Below are positions 1-5,795 of a DNA stretch of 8,591 nucleotides, piece by piece. Origin of the DNA: CAZDHT01 sp964505325 (GTDB lineage Bacteria > Planctomycetota > PUPC01). Every line of letters begins with the position of its first letter. Positions within the stretch are counted from its first letter, which is position 1. The notes below the pieces were generated by a model that made no database searches, was not told the origin of the DNA, and worked only from the letters and a program-made list of their open reading frames with translations. Both the position numbers and the translations under genes were made by a program. The stretch spans positions 1-8,591 of the forward strand of contig CAZDHT010000240.1 in the NCBI GenBank assembly GCA_964505325.1. Direction: 5' to 3'.

Positions 1-127
1 TATCGACATGCGGAAGGTGCAGCTTGAACCCCTTTCGTTTTAGCCAATCTCCAGGCAAAGCCCGGCGGCATGCCCGGCGGCAAGGTCATTCAGTTCCACA
101 CCGCTCGACACCCGTGGCCGAGACGTA
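1..127. other. Left-edge spacer with ambiguous partial frames
   Basis: Two short frames run off the left edge. On the plus strand, a frame ending at a TAG (41-43) reads IDMRKVQLEPLSF and could be the C-terminus of a gene lying outside the window. On the minus strand, an ATG at 89-87 opens a frame of about 29 codons (starting MTLPPGMPPGFAW) that also leaves the window. Neither can be confirmed from this much sequence. An 11-bp direct repeat (gcccggcggca) occurs at 60-70 and 72-82. If the plus-strand tail is real, the genes on either side of the palindrome at 128-157 converge on it. Confidence 0.25.
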
Positions 128-157
128 AAACGAATGTCCCACGTGGGACATTCGTTT
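128..157. repeat. Perfect 30-bp palindrome, parS-like core, possible terminator
   Basis: Each arm is 15 bases (aaacgaatgtcccac and its exact reverse complement), with the centre between 142 and 143 in CACGTG. The central 16 bases, TGTCCCACGTGGGACA, differ from the ParB-binding parS consensus (TGTTCCACGTGGAACA) only by one symmetrical pair of changes. Read on the minus strand, the palindrome lies 52 bases past the stop of the URO-D-like gene and ends in TTTT, so it could also fold as an intrinsic terminator for that gene. On the plus strand the U-run is shorter. The symmetry is seen directly; ParB binding and termination are inferences. Confidence 0.7.
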
Positions 158-208
158 CGCGCTCTTGATCAGGGTCGTCGATTTGTCTCTGGGGAGCCGG
201 TGGGGGCG

Positions 209-1441
209 TCACGAGTACTCGTCAGCTACGTCGCGGACGATCCGGGCCCACTCCCCGAGCCGTTCGGGCTGATGCTCGACGGTCTCGATGTCCTTGAGCG
301 TGATGTCGACGTGGCAGCCCTTCGACACCTCCAACGCTTCGCGGACGGCGCGGCGGACGTAGTCGGGGTCGAACCCGCAACAGACGTGTTCCGCCGGGCT
401 GGGGCGCCAGGAGAGCACGTAGTCGCCGCCGATCTGCTCGGCGCATTTTCGGACGTCGGCGCGCGGGGCGACGGCGATCCGCCGCAGGTTCGAGATCTTC
501 CGCAGCACGTCAATCTTGCGGGTCAGGTCCTCACAACAGCCGTACGCGGTGAGCCCGAACTTCTCTGCGATGGGGGCTTGGTAGCTGACCATGAACTCGT
601 CGAACATGGCCGGCGACACTTCGGTCGTCTCCTGCGAGGCAATGAACGTCCACAGTTGGCCGCGGGTGACGCTCCCGCCGTCCGCTTGGGGGGCGGGCAG
701 TTCTTGGGAGTACGGCATCGCCTGGTTCTGATGGTCGCAGAGATGCCAGTCTCCCGCCGCCTCGGCTTCCGCCTGCGCCGCCAGGATGCCGTCCCGCATG
801 AACGCCAGCAGCCCGTGCAGCCATTGAGGATTGTCGACCATGTCCCACATCATCTGTTCGAGGCCGCGCAGGTGGGCGAGGTCAGTCGAAATGTCCGCGC
901 TCCACTTGCTCCACGCCGGCGCCCGGTCGATGTTGATGGTGATGATGTCGCCGATGGCATCGTCGAGCCGCGCCACGTTCCGCTCCGTCGCCTCTTCGTC
1001 GATGACGTGACGCGGCACCACCAACTTCGAGATATCGTCCAGCTCCTTGATCGGCGGGTCGAACATCCACGCGCCGCGATGCTCGGTGCTGGGGATGTGC
1101 TCGACCTTCGGCCCCCAAAGCCCGCCGGGCGGGGTGACGCGCGTGGCCTCCTGCGTGATCCAGGGCTCAAGGATGAAGTCGTCGCCGAGGGTGTCCTGAA
1201 AAAGGTTGTGGCGGAAGGTGCTCTCGTGCCCTCGGAAGAACGGGTCCTCGCATTCGAGCTGGGGATCGGTGATCTCGCTCCGCGCGGCGAACCAGCGGAC
1301 GTAGACCAGCGGCCGTGTCGGAATCAGGCTGTTGTGTTGGCGCCACAGCTCGCGGCGCTCATCCTGCACGTCTTTGCTGCAGACCTCCGCGTACCTTTTC
1401 GCGAGGTCGCGGAGCACGGCAATGTCCTTCCGGTTTTCCAC
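209..1441 (-). CDS. Uroporphyrinogen decarboxylase (URO-D)-like protein
   Basis: This is a 410-residue protein of the URO-D/cobalamin-dependent methyltransferase superfamily, as found in planctomycetes. It is not the haem-pathway HemE. The family-like C-terminal half is clear: YGCCEDLTRKIDVLRKI at about 300-316, then a segment reading LRRIAVAPRADVRKCAEQIG, and SWRPSP at 344-349, which resembles the C-terminal barrel strands of methyltransferase-type URO-D proteins. Cysteines 302, 303, 354 and 355 are possible metal ligands, but that is only a guess. The start is a GTG preceded by GAGGAAG at good spacing. It lies 27 bases after the stop of the cysteine-cluster gene, so the two are probably co-transcribed. 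Substrate is unknown; demethylation or decarboxylation of a small metabolite is the usual family inference. Most neighbours are sugar-metabolism-like enzymes. Confidence 0.85.
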   Translation of the reverse strand: MENRKDIAVLRDLAKRYAEVCSKDVQDERRELWRQHNSLIPTRPLVYVRWFAARSEITDPQLECEDPFFRGHESTFRHNLFQDTLGDDFILEPWITQEATRVTPPGGLWGPKVEHIPSTEHRGAWMFDPPIKELDDISKLVVPRHVIDEEATERNVARLDDAIGDIITINIDRAPAWSKWSADISTDLAHLRGLEQMMWDMVDNPQWLHGLLAFMRDGILAAQAEAEAAGDWHLCDHQNQAMPYSQELPAPQADGGSVTRGQLWTFIASQETTEVSPAMFDEFMVSYQAPIAEKFGLTAYGCCEDLTRKIDVLRKISNLRRIAVAPRADVRKCAEQIGGDYVLSWRPSPAEHVCCGFDPDYVRRAVREALEVSKGCHVDITLKDIETVEHQPERLGEWARIVRDVADEYS

Positions 1442-1468
1442 GTGCGCTTCCTCAATGTCGGCGGGCGC

Positions 1469-1879
1469 TCACAGCGCCCCGGCCAGGTAGGCGTCCAGCT
1501 CTCCCGGCGTGGCGGTGAGCGTATCGTACCAGGGCCCGAACCGCTCGCAATCCGGTGCGCCGTGCCTGCGGCATCTCTCCGGCCGCCGGTCGTAGATGGT
1601 GCACAGATTGTCGTCGTCGAGGTAGATGCACTTGCCGCCGACGACCAGATACCATCTGCGGTGTCGGATGGCGACGCTTACCGAGTCGTATTGCGGGTGC
1701 CATTTCATGTCGTCGATGTCGGACTTCGTTCTCGGCCGGTGGATGAATATGGCCAGGTCGTGGCAGCAGAGAGCGGGGCAGTCTATGCAGGTCGACGGCG
1801 AGCCCTCCTTTGTACGCCCCTTCTTGATCGCGTCTTTTCGCTTCGATTGGGCGTCCTTTTTCGGCTGTCTCTTGCCCAT
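1469..1879 (-). CDS. YkgJ-family cysteine cluster protein
   Basis: This 136-residue protein has a Lys/Arg-rich N-terminus (1-25). It carries the family signature CxxCxxxCC at residues 31-39 (CIDCPALCC), followed by C84, C93, C103 and C111 in the pattern GGKCIYLDDDNLCTIYDRRPERC. Eight cysteines in this order are the hallmark of the YkgJ/CxxCxxxCC (UPF0153) family, which is thought to bind zinc or an Fe-S cluster. The biochemical role is not established. The ATG is preceded by AGGAGGAT, but at about 12 bases, rather far. It probably shares a transcript with the URO-D-like gene 27 bases downstream. A metal or cofactor role for that enzyme is possible, but only from proximity. Confidence 0.85.
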   Translation of the reverse strand: MGKRQPKKDAQSKRKDAIKKGRTKEGSPSTCIDCPALCCHDLAIFIHRPRTKSDIDDMKWHPQYDSVSVAIRHRRWYLVVGGKCIYLDDDNLCTIYDRRPERCRRHGAPDCERFGPWYDTLTATPGELDAYLAGAL

Positions 1880-1933
1880 CGAGCGGCAGATCCTCCTGGC
1901 AGTTAAGAGCGCAGAACTGGTGTCACGTGGAAT

Positions 1934-1962
1934 GTTCTACTGGGTTTGAGGCCCGGGTACAA
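1934..1962 (-). promoter_or_regulatory. Weak candidate promoter for the YkgJ/URO-D pair
   Basis: Read on the minus strand, TTGTAC (1962-1957) and TAGAAC (1939-1934) are 17 bases apart, about 55 bases upstream of the cysteine-cluster start. The -35 match is poor, so this is only the best candidate in the 130-bp gap between the glycosidase-like stop and the next gene. Confidence 0.2.
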
Positions 1963-2009
1963 CGCCTTAGACGTCGAACGACAAGATTCAGGAGGCCGGC
2001 ACCCGGAAC

Positions 2010-3368
2010 CTATCTGCCCGATACCGAGACAACGAGTATGCCCCACGGCTTGACGGACGGGACCCGGACGACGGACCATTTGCCGTCAGCGGCGACCCCG
2101 AGGAGACTTGTCGCCGACAGTTCGTCATACTTTTTGCTTTGCTCGGCCTGATCGTGCCGTTTCCTGTCGTAGCGCTTCGGCGTGCGCAGTTCAACGCGGA
2201 GCGGCTTGCCGCCGAAGAACAGCGCGGTCCGTAGCTTGGCGCGGAACGCGCCTGCCCGGCCCCAGTCGATCAGATGGACGGCGACAGGCGCCTTTTCATC
2301 GCCGGGCTTCGCCCGGACGTAGGCGCTCACGTCGGAGGCGCCTTCGAGCGCCACCGGTGCGCTCTTGCCATAGCGTGCTTCCTTCAGACCGTGCCCGGCG
2401 ACGGCGGCGTCCTCGTAGCCGTCGAGAAGCGCCGCGTTGGCGCGCACGAATCCGTAGAGGTCGGCCAGGTCCTCAGGCCTGCTGAAGACGCGCGGCGAGC
2501 GGGTCCCCGCGAACTGGTCCCAAGGAACGATGAACAGCATCCCGTTGGCGTAGCAGGCGGCGACGGCTCGGCGATAGGTCGGCGCCCTGAGGTCGTGGTA
2601 GGTGGTGTAGATCAGAAACTTGCCGCGTTTGCGGGCGTCGAGCGCGGCCGCGCGGAGGAACGCCGGGTTCACGTCCCGCCCGGCCATTTCGGCCATCCCG
2701 AAGTCGAACAGCTTCGCAATCGGCCAGCCGCGTCCGCCGAACATCGATCGGTTCCACGCCAAATTGCACGACATCGGGACCTTGCGGCCGATCTCCTTCT
2801 CGAAGCGGCCATGCATGTCTTTGAAGAAAGCGACGGCGTTCGCCACGGACCAGTGCCGGACCGCCGTCGGCTCGTCCCGCTGGATCGAGTCCACCCCCAG
2901 CTCCGCCCATTGCTTCAACTCCGCCACGTACCAGTCGCGGTGCTTCTTGTTGCTCCAGTCCGCCCAGTAGCGGCCCGGCTTCTTGAAGTGATCCAGCACC
3001 GGTTTGCCGTCCTTGTCCTTTAGCGCCTGCTCGGGGTCGCGTGTCACTGCGTTCATCGTTCCCTGGAAGCTCCAGCCCAGCTCGCGGACCTTCTTGATGA
3101 AATCCGGGGCTTTGATGTAGGACCAGTCACCGCGGGTGATGTGGAACGCCTTTCCCGCCGCGATCAGGTCGCGATCCTTGCGGAGGTGGAACAGGCGCAT
3201 GCTTACGTCGCTGTACTTCGGCGCGCCGGGCGGGCGCGTCATCTTCTTTGCCACGTCGCACACCAGCACGGGGCGGTCCTCCTTCGCCTGCGCGGCCTGA
3301 GCCGGCGTTGCGGTCGCCGCCACGAGACACAGCAAACCGGCGGCGGCGACTCCGGGGCATTTCCTCAT
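2010..3368 (-). CDS. Secreted TIM-barrel glycoside-hydrolase-like protein
   Basis: This 452-residue protein begins with a Sec signal peptide: a basic MRKC, a hydrophobic core (VAAAGLLCLVAATA, 7-20) and an AxA-type cleavage site near PAQA (22-25). The body looks like a (beta/alpha)8 glycosidase fold. GVDSIQRDEP (158-167) resembles the acidic strand end seen in glycosidase-like barrels, with D165/E166 as catalytic candidates. Further candidates are E227 (GMAEMAGRD) and D284 (VPWDQF). RVFSRPEDLADLYGFVRAN (293-311) and LLDGYEDAAVAG (314-325) follow, then a likely beta-sandwich C-terminal domain (about 335-452). I cannot assign a CAZy family; a non-enzymatic sugar-binding role is possible. The ribosome binding site is weak (AGAAGGA, 8-9 bases from ATG). 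The gene starts 25 bases after an oxidoreductase relic. Confidence 0.7.
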   Translation of the reverse strand: MRKCPGVAAAGLLCLVAATATPAQAAQAKEDRPVLVCDVAKKMTRPPGAPKYSDVSMRLFHLRKDRDLIAAGKAFHITRGDWSYIKAPDFIKKVRELGWSFQGTMNAVTRDPEQALKDKDGKPVLDHFKKPGRYWADWSNKKHRDWYVAELKQWAELGVDSIQRDEPTAVRHWSVANAVAFFKDMHGRFEKEIGRKVPMSCNLAWNRSMFGGRGWPIAKLFDFGMAEMAGRDVNPAFLRAAALDARKRGKFLIYTTYHDLRAPTYRRAVAACYANGMLFIVPWDQFAGTRSPRVFSRPEDLADLYGFVRANAALLDGYEDAAVAGHGLKEARYGKSAPVALEGASDVSAYVRAKPGDEKAPVAVHLIDWGRAGAFRAKLRTALFFGGKPLRVELRTPKRYDRKRHDQAEQSKKYDELSATSLLGVAADGKWSVVRVPSVKPWGILVVSVSGR

Positions 3369-3392
3369 GAGGCCAGTCCTTCTTGTGACCGG

Positions 3393-3458
3393 TCAATACT
3401 CCCTAAACGCCACCCCTGCGTTGTCGCCGTAGTCGATGGTGACTTCGCGGGCGTCCGC
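3393..3458 (-). pseudogene. C-terminal relic of a second Gfo/Idh/MocA oxidoreductase
   Basis: The last codons before a TGA (3395-3393) read REVTIDYGDNAGVAFREY. The intact oxidoreductase upstream ends REVLIDYGEDAGVKFREYD, so 14 of 18 positions are identical, with about 80% nucleotide identity. Many of the base differences are silent, which points to an older paralogue rather than a fresh duplication. Nothing homologous remains upstream of about 3458. The next in-frame codon block ends at the TAA (3470-3468) that closes the DUF5615 frame, so the relic abuts the toxin gene in the same frame. A deletion, probably linked to arrival of the toxin-antitoxin module, removed the rest. Confidence 0.7.
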
Positions 3459-3467
3459 AGTTGCCGG

Positions 3468-3833
3468 TTACTGGCTACGACGGACTCGGATGCGGCCCGG
3501 CTCAGCCACCGTGATTGCCCCGCCCAGGTCTTCCAGCCGGTAGCTTTCCAAGACGTCCGTCATGAGTTGGATCAACGCCAACGTGCCGTGATAGCGCGGA
3601 CGCAGGAGCAGAATGCCGACGTTCTCGTCTGGCTTGTACGTTTGGATGTTGGCGAATCCCTTGTCCTCGGTGATCAAGATGCGAGCTTCTCGCTGCACGG
3701 CCTCCCAAATGCGTCCGTCCGCCGCTCCCGCCAATTGTTCGTCGCGAACCGTGGCCGCGTCGCAGCCCCTTCTCCGAAGAAGGTCACGAATCACTACGGA
3801 GAGATTCTCGTCGATCTAGGCTCGGGCCGGCAT
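3468..3833 (-). pseudogene. DUF5615 PIN-like toxin interrupted by an amber codon
   Basis: The natural start is the ATG at 3833-3831, whose A is the last base of the antitoxin's TGA stop, a 1-base overlap typical of coupled pairs. The frame reads MPARA, then TAG (3818-3816), then IDENLSVVIRDLLRRRG and on for 108 further residues. The IDENLS stretch is the conserved N-terminus of DUF5615/Mut7-C-like PIN proteins, whose acidic residues belong to the nuclease site. The second conserved acidic block, LITEDKGF, is intact. A GTG at 3794 could restart translation to give 108 residues, but that product lacks the DEN motif. Expected full length is 121 residues, normal for the family. Either this is a recent null toxin or a sequencing error made the TAG. 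Confidence 0.75.
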
Positions 3834-4075
3834 CAGTCCTTGCCCAGTGGGAGCACGATTTCCGATTGCATCACGACGGCCGCGTACTGGAGCGCCGCCT
3901 GTACGTCTTCCTTCGTCAACTGCGGGTAGTGCTCGATAATCTCCTCATGCGTAAGGCCCTCTGCCACCGTGCCGACAATGATCGTCACCGGGATTCGCGT
4001 CCCCTTGATGCACGGCTCGCCGTGGTGGACGTTGGGTTGTACGGTGACACGTTTACGCCACAGGTCCGGGTCCAT
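3833..4075 (-). CDS. DUF433 antitoxin-like protein (VapB-type partner)
   Basis: This 80-residue protein matches the DUF433 pattern closely: GEPCIKGTRIPVTIIVGTV (19-37), GLTHEEIIEHYPQLTKEDVQAAL (40-62). DUF433 proteins have a helix-turn-helix-like fold and are commonly encoded directly before DUF5615 PIN-like toxins, where they are thought to neutralise the partner and bind the operon DNA. The ATG has a near-perfect ribosome binding site, AAGGAGGT, 5 bases upstream. Its TGA overlaps the toxin start by one base. It has its own promoter candidate and is separated from the upstream oxidoreductase by a terminator, so it looks like an independent module placed inside the metabolic cluster. Confidence 0.85.
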   Translation of the reverse strand: MDPDLWRKRVTVQPNVHHGEPCIKGTRIPVTIIVGTVAEGLTHEEIIEHYPQLTKEDVQAALQYAAVVMQSEIVLPLGKD

Positions 4076-4103
4076 TGCTGACCTCCTTCAAGCTCCCGCA
4101 ATC

Positions 4104-4132
4104 ATTCTAGCGCAACTCCCGTGCCAATCCAA
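4104..4132 (-). promoter_or_regulatory. Promoter of the DUF433/DUF5615 module, sigma-70 with overlapping sigma-54-like motif
   Basis: On the minus strand, TTGGAT (4132-4127) and TAGAAT (4109-4104) are 17 bases apart, a reasonable sigma-70-type promoter ending 28 bases before the ATG. The spacer contains TTGGCACG-GGAG-TTGC (4127-4112). Its GG and GC are exactly 10 bases apart, as in the sigma-54 -24/-12 consensus, and only the base after TTGC is off. Both would start transcription near 4100. Which one is used cannot be decided from sequence alone. Confidence 0.45.
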
Positions 4133-4174
4133 CTGTCGCTCCGCAGTCCTGTCGGGGCAATTCACATGGTGTTT

Positions 4175-4212
4175 CGCGGTTACCCGCGATTACCCCCGCG
4201 ATTACGCGATTT
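4175..4212. repeat. Short degenerate tandem repeat, cgcgattac units
   Basis: Three to four imperfect units of the form cgcgRttac(cc) run head to tail in the spacer between the DUF433 promoter and the oxidoreductase. Unit length varies from 8 to 13 bases. No function is evident. Confidence 0.5.
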
Positions 4213-4233
4213 CTGCTCCGAGTCGCCCATCAG

Positions 4234-4276
4234 AAAAGCGGCGTCAGTCTGCTCCTTCGGAGCATGAGACAGCCGC
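4234..4276 (-). terminator. Hairpin terminator after the Gfo/Idh/MocA gene
   Basis: On the minus strand, about 58 bases past the oxidoreductase stop, GCGGC/GCCGC, GTC/GAC and TGCTCC/GGAGCA form one interrupted 14-pair stem with a 3-base loop. The stem is followed at once by TTTTC. The U-run is short, so termination may be partial. It would insulate the toxin-antitoxin module from the upstream operon. Confidence 0.5.
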
Positions 4277-4308
4277 CGCACTTCGAAAGCCGGTCTGCGG
4301 CCGACTTC

Positions 4309-4333
4309 TCCTTCTGCTCCGCGTTCTCTGCGG
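4309..4333. repeat. Purine-rich CAGAGAACGC-type repeat next to a stop codon
   Basis: Read on the minus strand, ACCGCAGAGAACGCGGAGCAG begins next to the oxidoreductase stop, overlapping its last bases. A similar string, ACGGAGACCGCAGAGAAG, follows the amidohydrolase stop at 5793-5772. The shared core is ACCGCAGAGAA. I see only these two copies here. Confidence 0.4.
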
Positions 4334-5575
4334 TCAGTCGTACTCCCTGAACTTTACCCCCGCGTCCTCGCCGTAGTCGATGAGGACTTCACGGCCGCCG
4401 TTGAGGATGGATTTGCGGCCGGCTTCCACGACCAGCTCGTTGTAGTTGGAGTTCTTCGGCGTGGCGACGAGGCCCTTCTCGTCGATCTCGTCGAGCAGCG
4501 CCTGCCGCGCGGCAAGGTTGTCGCCGGCGGCCTCGACCCTAAGCGCTTCCTGCACGATGAACTCGACGCTGCGATAGCCGTAGCCGACGGGCCGCAGGCC
4601 GTCGCCGCTCCACGGCACGTACTGCATGAAGTCGGGGTTCGGCTCGTGGTAGATTTTCTCGCCGGCCGCGAGCGAGTGCTTGACGCCGCGGTACTGGTCG
4701 CTGTGGTTGACGATGGTGCTCCGCTCCAAGCCATTCTGCCCGTACAGCACCATCCCTTGCGAGTTCCCGCCGGGTGCCTCGTTCGGATAGCCGATTGCGT
4801 TGAATACCGTCAGCACGCCGCCATTCTCCCAGATCACGCGCCCGTCGGTCCACAGGTAGCCGTCGTTGCCGTTGGGATACTGATCGACGATGCCGTACAC
4901 CGAGACCGAGGCCGGCCGCAGCCCGGTGATGAACGCCACGAGGTCGACATAGTGGCAGCCGATGTACGTGAACATGTCGGTGTTCTCGCAGGTGCACCAG
5001 TTCTGGAAGTTCGAGTCGCGGTAGTACCACGGCTCGATAAGGTGCGCCCAGCCGAATCGGAACTCGCCGAACTCGCCATTCTGCCAGCGGTTACGCGTGA
5101 TGAGCGAGCGGTCATCGAGCCGCTTATGATACTCGACGCCGATGAAGAGGCCCTTGTCGTAGGCCTTTTTCTCGATCTCAACCGCCTGCTCGTATTCGAG
5201 GACCAGCGGCTTCACGCACAGAATGTGCTGGTCGTGCTCGAGCGCGACCTTGAGCACCATGTGGTGAAGCTGGTCGGGCACGGCGACGACGACAAGCTGC
5301 CGCGGCGCCAACGACGCGATGACCTCTTTGTACAAGTCGGGGAACTTCTTATCGACGCCTTCCTTCCCGTAGTCGGGGAACGGCTGGAACGAGGAGCTGG
5401 GGAAGGCGGCGTTGATCGCGTCGGATTCCGCCAGCGCCTTGAGCGGCGCGCCGTTGAGGGCGCAGATCTTGATGTCGCCGAGCTGTCCCATCCGCTGAAG
5501 CTGATAGATCGACGGCAGTAACTGATCATGGGTGATCATCCCGCCGCCGACCATTACCACGTCCATCTTTGCCAC
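4334..5575 (-). CDS. Gfo/Idh/MocA-family NAD(P)-dependent oxidoreductase
   Basis: From the GTG at 5575 the protein has 413 residues. The N-terminal Rossmann fold opens with MDVVMVGGGMI (nucleotide-binding glycines 10-12). CVKPL (120-124) sits where the family has the catalytic-lysine EKP motif, with K122 kept and Glu replaced by Val. GCHYVD (206-211) matches the C-terminal GxHxxD motif with the catalytic histidine. Family members oxidise or reduce sugars, inositols and related polyols; the substrate here is unknown. I chose GTG 5575 because GAGGAGGT lies 4 bases before it; the ATG at 5566 is 13 bases away, and starts further upstream would place the ribosome binding site inside the gene. The gene follows the amidohydrolase on the same strand after 220 bp of repeat-rich spacer. 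Its C-terminus is duplicated as a relic at 3458-3393. Confidence 0.88.
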   Translation of the reverse strand: MAKMDVVMVGGGMITHDQLLPSIYQLQRMGQLGDIKICALNGAPLKALAESDAINAAFPSSSFQPFPDYGKEGVDKKFPDLYKEVIASLAPRQLVVVAVPDQLHHMVLKVALEHDQHILCVKPLVLEYEQAVEIEKKAYDKGLFIGVEYHKRLDDRSLITRNRWQNGEFGEFRFGWAHLIEPWYYRDSNFQNWCTCENTDMFTYIGCHYVDLVAFITGLRPASVSVYGIVDQYPNGNDGYLWTDGRVIWENGGVLTVFNAIGYPNEAPGGNSQGMVLYGQNGLERSTIVNHSDQYRGVKHSLAAGEKIYHEPNPDFMQYVPWSGDGLRPVGYGYRSVEFIVQEALRVEAAGDNLAARQALLDEIDEKGLVATPKNSNYNELVVEAGRKSILNGGREVLIDYGEDAGVKFREYD

Positions 5576-5600
5576 ACTGACCTCCTCAATGCACAATGAC

Positions 5601-5622
5601 CAATGTCGAATCAATGTCGAAT
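5601..5622. repeat. 11-bp tandem duplication in spacer
   Basis: caatgtcgaat occurs twice head to tail, preceded by the related caatgac. It lies directly upstream (minus-strand sense) of the oxidoreductase ribosome binding site and is probably slippage-prone spacer. Confidence 0.7.
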
Positions 5623-5627
5623 GGCCA

Positions 5628-5760
5628 AATGACGAAGCGGAAGGGAAGAACGGGGACAGATAACTTTTTTCGGCAGGTGGAGCGCCGGTGGCGATCCCTG
5701 TTGCTCCCTCGGCGAAAGAAAGTTATCTGTCCCCGTTTTCAAGTGTTACCATTCGTCATT
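5628..5760. mobile_element. REP/MITE-like nested inverted repeat
   Basis: The core arms are at 5649-5672 and 5713-5737 and share aacggggacagataacttt exactly in inverted orientation. Nested inside are ggagc/gctcc and a small cgcc-ggt-ggcg hairpin. Outside them a further inverted pair, aatgacgaa (5628-5636) and ttcgtcatt (5752-5760), brackets the whole. The GGGGACAGATAAC string resembles hairpin elements I associate with IS200-like/RAYT transposases in environmental bacteria, from memory and unchecked. There is no coding capacity, so mobilisation would need a transposase elsewhere. It sits between the amidohydrolase and the oxidoreductase and may reduce read-through. Confidence 0.6.
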
Positions 5761-5771
5761 AGACGTTCGTT

Positions 5772-5793
5772 CTTCTCTGCGGTCTCCGTGGTG
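5772..5793. repeat. Second purine-rich CAGAGAAG-type repeat after a stop codon
   Basis: On the minus strand, ACGGAGACCGCAGAGAAG begins within 5 bases of the amidohydrolase TAG. It shares ACCGCAGAGAA with the string after the oxidoreductase stop (4333-4309). Confidence 0.4.
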
Positions 5794-5795
5794 AG

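Noticed and set aside
134..1906. Long plus-strand open frame of 590 codons
   Set aside because: It is antisense to the URO-D-like and YkgJ genes, starts inside the palindrome, has Arg/Val-rich composition typical of GC-rich shadow frames and shows no family motif.
2010..3368. Lipoprotein signal in the glycosidase-like protein (AGLLC)
   Set aside because: The residue before the Cys is Leu, not Gly/Ala/Ser, and an AxA cleavage site follows the hydrophobic core.
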